Source: Deltaproteobacteria bacterium | Lineage (GTDB): Bacteria > Desulfobacterota > Desulfobulbia > Desulfobulbales > BM004 | DNA length: 13,287 nt | Direction of reading: 5' to 3' | Assembly: GCA_020346205.1 (NCBI GenBank) | Contig: CP070776.1 | Coordinates: forward strand, 1,028,078-1,041,364 | Shown: in pieces, positions 1 through 5,031 of the stretch | How the letters are laid out: each line of letters starts with the position of its first letter | Numbering within the stretch: the stretch's first letter is position 1 | Program-made: the position numbers and the translations under genes | The notes under the pieces: generated by a model | Told to the model about the DNA's origin: nothing | What the model saw: the letters and a program-made list of their open reading frames with translations, nothing else | Database searches by the model: none

Positions 1-1
1 A

Positions 2-349
2 AACAAGGTTCTGGATAATTTTACCAGACTGGTAAACCCTTATCTCGACTTGCTTGAAGATAACCTGGCCAATACTCAGCAGCTGGAATACATCAAGGTC
101 ATCCAGGAGAATATCAAGAAGATTACCTCTGCTTTTTCTCTCAATCTCTCCTCAAGTTACCTCGGCTTAAGTCCCAGGGAAATCCAGGTGGCAGATCTTG
201 TCAGGCAGGGTCGGGCTAACAAGGAGGCTGCCAGGATACTTAATATTTCGATCAATGCGATAGAGTTCCACAGAAACAACCTAAGGAAGAAACTTGGCCT
301 GCAGAACAAAAAGGTAAACCTGAGAACGTATCTGCTTTCGATGCAGTAA
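2..349 (+). CDS. LuxR-type HTH regulator, C-terminal part (5' truncated)
   Basis: The reading frame is open from base 2 to a TAA at 347-349, so this is the last ~115 residues of a protein that starts outside the window. A TTG at base 50 could be read as a start, but the frame continues through it and the upstream residues (NKVLDNFTRLVNPYLDLL) fit the same amphipathic helix, so it is internal. The N-terminal part is a helical linker. The second half is a GerE/LuxR helix-turn-helix with the hallmark stretches LSPREIQVADLV, EAARILNIS and AIEFHRNNLRKKLGL, and it ends NLRTYLLSMQ. This tail is typical of delta-proteobacterial PAS-domain sensor proteins with a LuxR output domain, so the missing N-terminus is probably one or more PAS domains (inference). 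It converges on the minus-strand gene ending at 360, with only 10 bases between. The DNA-binding domain call is secure; the sensed signal is unknown. Confidence 0.85.
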   Translation, partial: NKVLDNFTRLVNPYLDLLEDNLANTQQLEYIKVIQENIKKITSAFSLNLSSSYLGLSPREIQVADLVRQGRANKEAARILNISINAIEFHRNNLRKKLGLQNKKVNLRTYLLSMQ

Positions 350-359
350 CTAAATATTT

Positions 360-1124
360 TCATTTTTTGTGGACTTTTTTTGGCACATGCCCGAATTGTT
401 TGATTTGAAACTTGCCGCCTTCACCATCAAATCTGATATTATGTTTTTTCTTTATATCAAACCACTTACCAATACTAACGTTCGTTTTTTCAAGCTGTTC
501 AATCTCTCTTTTCCCGCCTTTCCACTTATCATGTGGGTTTATGCAAGGGACAGCATCAATAACAGCTATTTTCCTGGGGTGGTCACCTAAAAAATAATGA
601 TACCATAAATCAATTCCCCAGCCTGTCAGTACCGGGTCAAATATTTCCATGAAACCATCCAGCTTGTCTTTTCGGAATAAGGGACAGGTATTTTCTACAA
701 AATTTGTGTATCTCAAAAAGCAGGATGGATTCATTTTAGTAATTGAGTGACTTATTTTACCTATCTTGTCAAAAGCTGGTTGGAGCAACCACAAATCATA
801 TTTCTTCCGGATTTCGAACAAGTGATTAATCCTATTACAATCAATTACAATGTCATCATCCATTACAAATACAGCTTCATAATGAGCTAGAATATCATTC
901 CATTCTTGATATACATGCAATAAGTTAGGGAACTTCGCCCCTTGCCTCATATTATAAAACTCACTGACTTCTTTATATTTATTCTTCACAGAGCCATAAT
1001 ATGTTATCCACAGGTCAAAATTCCTTTTTACTTGTCTGCTATTAAAGTTTTTTAGCCAATAGAGGAGGTTTGAGTTATCCCCTGCAGATGTATAGACTAA
1101 ATATTTTGACTTGGGTGTGTTCAT
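360..1124 (-). CDS. DUF707-family glycosyltransferase-like protein
   Basis: The protein has 254 residues, no signal peptide and no membrane segment, so it is probably cytoplasmic. It resembles the DUF707 family, whose members look like GT-A-type glycosyltransferases. Visible marks are an N-terminal beta-strand (KYLVYTSAGD), an acidic VFVMDDDIVID motif with three Asp at about residues 89-91 (the likely nucleotide-sugar/metal site), an LWLLQPAFD stretch at 111-119, a GWGIDLWY motif at about 168-175 (a common acceptor-site signature in such enzymes) and a conserved-looking His in NPHDKW at about 198. The C-terminus is Lys-rich. No clear Shine-Dalgarno precedes the ATG at 1124. The gene is divergent from a pyruvyl transferase-like gene, so a role in capsule or lipopolysaccharide decoration is likely. 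The base composition is clearly more AT-rich than the topA-mtaD region, which suggests acquired surface-polysaccharide DNA. The family call is good; the substrate is unknown. Confidence 0.7.
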   Translation of the reverse strand: MNTPKSKYLVYTSAGDNSNLLYWLKNFNSRQVKRNFDLWITYYGSVKNKYKEVSEFYNMRQGAKFPNLLHVYQEWNDILAHYEAVFVMDDDIVIDCNRINHLFEIRKKYDLWLLQPAFDKIGKISHSITKMNPSCFLRYTNFVENTCPLFRKDKLDGFMEIFDPVLTGWGIDLWYHYFLGDHPRKIAVIDAVPCINPHDKWKGGKREIEQLEKTNVSIGKWFDIKKKHNIRFDGEGGKFQIKQFGHVPKKVHKK

Positions 1125-1274
1125 TTTCAGGCAGCAATTAATAATTTATTTATTCTTAAAGTCCAGCAGAAGCCATTTTGAATTATTGTCTGTATTTTTT
1201 ATCAGCATGATATTATTTTTTATCCGTAATTTAAACCTGTTCTAAAAACAAGTTCAATTGAAACGATTATACAA
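1125..1274. promoter_or_regulatory. Divergent intergenic region between two polysaccharide genes
   Basis: This 150-base, very AT-rich spacer lies between the start of the DUF707-like gene (reading left) and the start of the pyruvyl transferase-like gene (reading right). It must hold both promoters if these genes are expressed from here. The AT-richness gives many weak -10-like matches and I could not single one out. Neither start codon has a good Shine-Dalgarno. No hairpin or repeat stands out. Confidence 0.4.
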
Positions 1275-2030
1275 ATGCCCATGCAAAACGAATTTGATCT
1301 GCTCGAAAAAACCATTAAGGACATTTGCGGCAACAAGCAAGTCTGTTATCTTGCAAATCCTGGTAACTGGGGAGATGCACTTATTCGCCATGCCACAAAA
1401 GTTTTCCTGAAGCAGAAAGGGATTAATTATAATGAAATAATGGTTAACGAACCAAAAGAAACAATAAATAAAGATATACCTGAGTGTGACATATTGCTTT
1501 ATGGTGGGGGCGGTGCCTGGTGTGAATTATGGAGCCATGCTAATGAAACCATTAACAAATTAAGAATAAATTTTGATAGAGTAATAGTTCTACCCTCAAC
1601 ATTTGAAAAGAATTTTTCAATTCCCAATACAACATTTTTCTGCAGGGATATTTACGAAAGTAAAAACAATATGCCTGGGGCTATCTTTTGCCACGACATG
1701 GCTTTTTATATTGGCAAGCTGACTGTCCCAAAAGGATCCGGGACAGGCTATTTCTTCCGCTTGGACTCTGAAAGCTCAAAAAAAATCGATATATCTAATA
1801 ATAATTTAGATATCAGCCTGAGAGGAAATCACCTGAGTGATATAGGTCTTTTTTTTGAGTACATTGCAAAATATGAAACCATACATACCGACCGTTTACA
1901 TGTAGCCATAGCATCATGCCTGTTAGGCAAAGAGCTGTATTTATATCCAGGTTCATATTTCAAAAATAAGTCTGTATATTTATCAAGCATTAAGTATAAT
2001 TTTCCCAATACATACTTCCAAGAAATTTAA
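1275..2030 (+). CDS. Polysaccharide pyruvyl transferase family protein
   Basis: The protein has 251 residues and no signal peptide. Family members transfer pyruvate as a ketal from phosphoenolpyruvate to sugars of exopolysaccharide, capsule or cell-wall polymers; some relatives have other substrates. Features seen: a Rossmann-like start CYLANPGNWGDALIRHA (residues 24-40, the N-x-GD motif of the family), a Gly-rich DILLYGGGGAWCEL loop (about 72-85), a central strand RVIVLPSTFE (102-111), and the C-terminal HTDRLHVAIASCLLGKELYLYPGSYFKNK block (about 204-232), whose TDRLH segment is the most conserved part of this fold. It is shorter than typical members (about 300-400 residues), mostly because the middle is compact, but both ends are present. 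An alternative start is the second ATG, two codons downstream; neither has a clear ribosome site. It is divergent from the DUF707-like gene and AT-rich like it. Confidence 0.75.
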   Translation: MPMQNEFDLLEKTIKDICGNKQVCYLANPGNWGDALIRHATKVFLKQKGINYNEIMVNEPKETINKDIPECDILLYGGGGAWCELWSHANETINKLRINFDRVIVLPSTFEKNFSIPNTTFFCRDIYESKNNMPGAIFCHDMAFYIGKLTVPKGSGTGYFFRLDSESSKKIDISNNNLDISLRGNHLSDIGLFFEYIAKYETIHTDRLHVAIASCLLGKELYLYPGSYFKNKSVYLSSIKYNFPNTYFQEI

Positions 2031-2347
2031 TCGACTTACACCTAAAGACTTCTTTCTGTTTAGTAGTATATTTAAATCTTGCTTAAAATCCCCAAGTACT
2101 CAGCCACTGCTTCAAGAAAAATAGAAGGGGAGAAAAGATAAAACCGTCTCTTTGATCCGTTATTTGTTGATATGTATTACAATGATAGAAGGGTTTTATT
2201 AACCGAATGTAGCATGCACCAAATTGGATATTGGGCCGCAGAGATTGGACCAGCTCTAATCAAAGAAATTGAAGTTATACAGGTAAAAAAGAGAAGCCTG
2301 CTTAAAATTAATTAGAGCCCATTACATAATGTCTATCAATTATCGGT
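2031..2347. other. Gap between pyruvyl transferase-like gene and hemerythrin gene
   Basis: The 317 bases between the stop of the pyruvyl transferase-like gene and the 3' end of the hemerythrin-PAS gene hold no intact gene that I can support. The right half contains a protein-like open stretch, listed separately as a possible remnant. Near 2344-2362 there is a short inverted repeat (CGGTT/AACCG), overlapping the last codons of the hemerythrin gene and with no U-run, so I do not call it a terminator. No other repeat or RNA structure was recognised. Confidence 0.5.
2076..2315 (+). pseudogene. Possible remnant of an unrecognised protein gene
   Basis: One forward frame reads protein-like sequence on both sides of a single TAA at 2139-2141. 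Before the stop it reads ILLKIPKYSATASRKIEG. After it come NRLFDPLFVDMYYNDRRV, LLTECSMHQIGYWAAEIG and PALIKEIEVIQ, up to a TAG at 2313-2315. The composition (aromatics, Cys, Trp, amphipathic C-terminal helix) looks like a real protein tail rather than random AT-rich DNA. An internal ATG at 2172 would give 47 residues but has no ribosome site. I do not recognise the family. The simplest reading is the decayed 3' end of a gene from the same polysaccharide block, possibly interrupted by a nonsense mutation. The alternative is chance coding potential. Confidence 0.3.
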
Positions 2348-3307
2348 TCAATAAATTAACCGTTTCTCACCTTCAATTTTCTGGATAGCGCCAATCTCCT
2401 GTGTTACCTCAAGGACCCCCATATATTCATCGGATTCATTATACACCGGGTAATAACGGATCAAGATCTTATCATCCCGGAAGTCAATCCAGAAATCCGC
2501 GTGGTCCATGGTCCGATCCTTAAAGCCGCTTACAATCTGGCGCACCATATCGACACTTTTCTCAGGATGACATTTTTCCACCTTACGGCCAATGACAGAT
2601 CGCGTTCTAGGGAATATCTTGGTTTTATCAAGCTTATTGAAGTAGGCCACAGAGTCCTCCGCATCCACAAAAGTTACTTCAAAAGGCAGAGTCTCCAAAA
2701 TTGCGTCAATCTGTTCGTAGGAGAGATTTTGAATCAACCTCTTCTTGGCCTCGCTGTCTTTTTCCACCTCTGCCAGCATTTGTTCATAGTGCTCTCTGGC
2801 CTTGAGTCCATATGTCTGCTGATCCAGAGTTTTAAACTCAGTTAAAAGCGTGGTGTTCTCTTCCTCGCTGAAGACCTTGCGGCCCATGGCATAAAGCACA
2901 TCATTTTCCTTCCAGATGTGTTCGGCCCTTATTGTAAGGTACTCGAACCCTTCTGCTGCAAATTTCTGGCGACCGGCAGTTGATGCTTCAGCCAAATTGG
3001 GAAGCTCGGTCATCATCCTCTGCAGGAGCTTTCTCTCTGCGTCATGCTCCATGAGCATAACTCCTATGGGACCGCCCTCAACCGGAAGACCCTTTTCTCC
3101 CATGAGGGGAAAAAGGAATTTCTCTTCCTTGGTGTTATGTATTTTATCTCCAAATTCCAGGAGAAAGTCTAGGGCTCTCTGCATTTGTAAGGGTGATTCT
3201 ACAGAGTCGTCAATCTTTTCCAGGCAATTTTTCAAAACAGCCATGGCCCGTTCGATCATTTCATGCTCTGAAACAAGGAAATCATCCCATCTCGTGTAAT
3301 GTTCCAT
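2348..3307 (-). CDS. Hemerythrin (HHE) domain plus PAS (DUF438-like) protein
   Basis: This is a soluble 319-residue protein. Residues 1-150 form a hemerythrin-type four-helix bundle with the expected diiron ligands: H15 (SEHE), H57 and E61 (KIHNTKEE), H88 (MEHDAE), H130 and E134 (AEHIWKEND). A helical linker (about 150-195) leads to a PAS-like domain at about 196-313 (DAILETLPFEVTFVDAED, an FP-R-RSVIGRKVEKCHPEKS segment, and RYYPVYNESDEYMGVLEVTQEI). This combination is the DUF438/PAS architecture of anaerobes, thought to sense or handle O2, NO or iron; that role is inferred. There is no kinase or DNA-binding output domain, so it may signal through partners or act directly on its ligand. The start is supported by a strong GGGAGG ribosome site 6 bases upstream (3314-3319). 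A Crp/Fnr-type palindrome lies upstream at 3435-3448. Confidence 0.85.
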   Translation of the reverse strand: MEHYTRWDDFLVSEHEMIERAMAVLKNCLEKIDDSVESPLQMQRALDFLLEFGDKIHNTKEEKFLFPLMGEKGLPVEGGPIGVMLMEHDAERKLLQRMMTELPNLAEASTAGRQKFAAEGFEYLTIRAEHIWKENDVLYAMGRKVFSEEENTTLLTEFKTLDQQTYGLKAREHYEQMLAEVEKDSEAKKRLIQNLSYEQIDAILETLPFEVTFVDAEDSVAYFNKLDKTKIFPRTRSVIGRKVEKCHPEKSVDMVRQIVSGFKDRTMDHADFWIDFRDDKILIRYYPVYNESDEYMGVLEVTQEIGAIQKIEGEKRLIY

Positions 3308-3406
3308 ATTGCGCCTCCCGCACGTTATTATCCCACTCCATTCACGGTTTCATAGTTTAGTTGTTAGCTCTTTGTAGTCAAAGCCATCTATACCCAGCTT
3401 CCTGAT

Positions 3407-3448
3407 ACTTTATAAACACATATGACACAAATCCTTGACCTGGGTCAA
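3407..3448 (-). promoter_or_regulatory. Predicted Crp/Fnr-family operator and promoter of hemerythrin gene
   Basis: TTGACCTGGGTCAA at 3435-3448 is a palindrome with six-base arms (TTGACC/GGTCAA) and a two-base centre. It fits the Fnr/Dnr-type layout TTGAC-N4-GTCAA. Read on the minus strand, a TATAAA (3414 to 3409) or the overlapping TAAAGT (3412 to 3407) follows 20-22 bases later. This puts the palindrome centre at about -40 to -41.5 from the implied start of transcription near 3400, the classic class II activator position. A leader of about 93 bases then runs to the ATG at 3307. The site also lies just beyond the 3' end of the broken ferredoxin gene. The sequence and spacing are observed; the regulator is inferred and none is encoded in the window. 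Confidence 0.55.
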
Positions 3449-3459
3449 CTCGGAGTAAA

Positions 3460-3646
3460 TTAATCATCCTCGTAGATACAGGAAGCGGGACAATTGTCTA
3501 TGGCTTCTTCAATCAGGTTTTCAGGTCCCTCTTTTGGTAAAATAACCTCAGCCTTCCGTATCGGTATTAAGCCTGAACACCTCAGGACAAATCTCTTCAC
3601 AGGTGCCGCAACCGATACACTCATCCTCTTCTATATGAACAGACAT
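3460..3646 (-). pseudogene. Small 4Fe-4S ferredoxin, broken by a frameshift
   Basis: The minus strand from the ATG at 3644-3646 reads MSVHIEEDECIGCGTCEEIC followed by PEVFRLNTDTEG and a premature TGA: 32 residues. The cluster motif C10-x2-C13-x2-C16-x3-C20-P is intact. The frame one base over continues as KAEVILPKEGPENLIEEAI, DNCPASCIYEDD and a TAA at 3460-3462, the expected second half of a ~61-residue monocluster ferredoxin, including the C-terminal Cys-Pro motif. The join is at about 3551-3557, where the coding strand reads ACGGAAGGCTGA; one extra G (or loss of two bases) explains it. A strong GGAGAGAGG ribosome site precedes the start. An electron-carrier role is known for the family; the partner is unknown. 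The break may be a sequencing error, since both halves are otherwise undamaged. Confidence 0.8.
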
Positions 3647-3681
3647 GTTACCTCTCTCCAAATGAAATTATAAATATAGCA
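3647..3681 (-). promoter_or_regulatory. Putative extended -10 promoter and ribosome site of ferredoxin
   Basis: On the minus strand, TGCTATATT (3681 to 3673) is a good extended -10 element (TGnTATAAT-like). A TTGTGA about 15 bases upstream is a possible weak -35. Transcription would begin near 3666, leaving a leader of about 20 bases that carries the GGAGAGAGG ribosome site just before the ATG. This would make the ferredoxin gene independently transcribed rather than a read-through from the membrane-protein gene 69 bases upstream. The surroundings are AT-rich, so chance matches are easy. Confidence 0.35.
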
Positions 3682-3715
3682 GTATAAAAAATTTCACAAA
3701 ATTTCATAAACTGTT

Positions 3716-4684
3716 TTATACAGAGAGAAAATAATAAAATATTCCAACCAAAATGATTGAGCCAGTTCTGAAAACCTGATTGTAGGTAATCAACTCAGCA
3801 GCCAATTTTGGTTGAAAAACCCCGGCATAAAAAGGAAACTGATGCCGAACGGCACGCATGGGTGAAGACAGAACATTTCCCGCCAACAATGCCAAAACCA
3901 CCTGCCGGGCTTCCAGACTGCCGTTATCCAGCAAGGCGCCAGCAGCGGCAAGTCCGGCACTTATTTCTGCCGTAAGCTGCAGTGCGACTATGCCCAGGCT
4001 TTCCGGATGCAGCCAGGCAAGAACTTTTACATGCTGGGCCAACCATGTTTCTAATATGGCAAACATGCCAAAGCGATTTAATATAAAAACTGCTGTATAG
4101 ATAGGTACGGTAATAACAAGAATACGCATGATCCTTTTTTGAAAACGGAGCCATGCTTTATTAAAAGCCTGTGACAGCGAACTGACCCTGTTTTCATCTA
4201 ACCTGCAGGAAACACAGTGCTCTTTGTTACCCGGAAGTATTATTCTGCCGATAAGAAGAATAGAGACAGTACGTAAAAATGCGGCAAAAAGGGTAAGACC
4301 AACGTATATAAAGGCCACACCTTTAATCAAGGGAATCGCAAGAAAAAACAGGGTGGGAAGATGTAAAAAATAGGTGGGCAAGCTGTTAAAAAGATTGGCA
4401 AAGATAAGTTCCTGTTTTGTTATTTTCCCCTGTTCATATGCCTCGGAAAGCATGGTATTTGCACTTACAGCCGAAAAAAAAGCCATAGAAAAACTGGCCC
4501 CTGTTATATCAGATAAATGGGCTATACGGACCAAAGGTGATGCCAGGCGCGAAACTCCATGGGTCCAGTTCAGGGACTCAATAAGATTGCCTATCATAAG
4601 GCCAAGGGAAACAAAAAATACCAGCCTGATAATGGGCCAAGCCAATCCCTGCCAAAGCATTATTATAAAGTCAGGTTGCTCCAT
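3716..4684 (-). CDS. Nucleoside-recognition (Gate) domain membrane protein
   Basis: This is a 322-residue integral membrane protein. Hydrophobic segments occur at roughly residues 15-33, 105-120, 123-149, 186-203, 233-252, 262-275 and 307-321. Its two similar halves, with motifs such as SFSMAFFSAVSANTMLSEAY (about 64-83) and ALLAGNVLSSPMRAVRHQFP (about 265-284), match the 'nucleoside recognition' Gate fold shared with concentrative nucleoside transporters and sporulation proteins SpIIIA/SpmA-like. In most bacteria the function of such stand-alone proteins is not established, and the name does not prove nucleoside transport. A loop between the halves holds HCVSC (Cys 157 and 160), a CxxC pair that could bind metal or form a disulfide. 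There is no convincing Shine-Dalgarno before the ATG at 4684. It shares a divergent promoter region with topA and lies upstream of the ferredoxin gene on the same strand. Confidence 0.7.
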   Translation of the reverse strand: MEQPDFIIMLWQGLAWPIIRLVFFVSLGLMIGNLIESLNWTHGVSRLASPLVRIAHLSDITGASFSMAFFSAVSANTMLSEAYEQGKITKQELIFANLFNSLPTYFLHLPTLFFLAIPLIKGVAFIYVGLTLFAAFLRTVSILLIGRIILPGNKEHCVSCRLDENRVSSLSQAFNKAWLRFQKRIMRILVITVPIYTAVFILNRFGMFAILETWLAQHVKVLAWLHPESLGIVALQLTAEISAGLAAAGALLDNGSLEARQVVLALLAGNVLSSPMRAVRHQFPFYAGVFQPKLAAELITYNQVFRTGSIILVGIFYYFLSV

Positions 4685-4844
4685 GCTGTTACATCAATAT
4701 AATACGTTTGCTTTAACAGAATATTTAAAAAATCTGTTCCAACTGAATCTTTTAAAATGTGCAGATTAATCCCAAATTGAATTTAAATATATTATTTTTT
4801 TCTCTCTTAATCGGAATCGGCAACATACTTGAATTGCTTGATTT

Positions 4845-4856
4845 TGTTGCGCAACA
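4845..4856. repeat. Perfect 12-base palindrome TGTTGCGCAACA
   Basis: TGTTGCGCAACA is its own reverse complement and is GC-rich against an AT-rich background. It lies centrally in the divergent region, 161 bases from one start codon and 176 from the other. Such short symmetric sites often serve as operators for dimeric regulators, but no second copy was noticed in the window. Function is inferred only. Confidence 0.4.
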
Positions 4857-4934
4857 CAACTATCGGCATTACATTCCAATAAATAGTTCAAGAATAAAGA
4901 ACCTTGAATTCCCTTCCTCTTTTATGATAGCCTC

Positions 4935-4963
4935 TTGCACATTTTGAGGCCGGGATATTCAAT
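4935..4963 (+). promoter_or_regulatory. Possible sigma-70-type promoter of topA
   Basis: TTGCAC and TTCAAT are separated by 17 bases, matching consensus at 4 of 6 positions each. The predicted start would be about 60 bases before the topA ATG. The sequence up to the ATG is AT-rich and has no obvious ribosome site. The call is weak but correctly placed. Confidence 0.3.
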
Positions 4964-5031
4964 TATTCACTAAACCAGAAAACAAAAAATTACTAAAACC
5001 AGGCTAATTTTTATTAAGTGAGCACACAACA

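Larger units (their letters stand above)
4685..5031. promoter_or_regulatory. Divergent intergenic region upstream of topA
   Basis: This 347-base gap separates the start of the Gate-domain gene (leftward) from topA (rightward). It contains a 6-base inverted repeat AACAGA-N12-TCTGTT (4715-4738), about 31 bases from the leftward start codon, and a perfect 12-base palindrome TGTTGCGCAACA (4845-4856). Near topA there is a possible sigma-70-type promoter: TTGCAC at 4935-4940, 17 bases, then TTCAAT at 4958-4963. A GTG-started open frame at 4759-4947 would give 62 residues but looks like a chance frame. No RNA gene is recognised. Confidence 0.4.

Noticed and set aside
350..400. T-rich stretches after the LuxR-type gene as a terminator
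   Set aside because: No GC-rich hairpin precedes the T runs, and they lie within the convergent DUF707-like coding sequence.
3370..3383. Inverted repeat CTTTG-TAGT-CAAAG in the hemerythrin gene leader
   Set aside because: Short arms and no repeat elsewhere; it lies downstream of the predicted transcription start and could be chance or a minor hairpin.
4759..4947. GTG-started 62-residue open frame upstream of topA
   Set aside because: No ribosome site, AT-rich residue mix, overlaps the probable topA promoter and the palindrome; no family resemblance seen.
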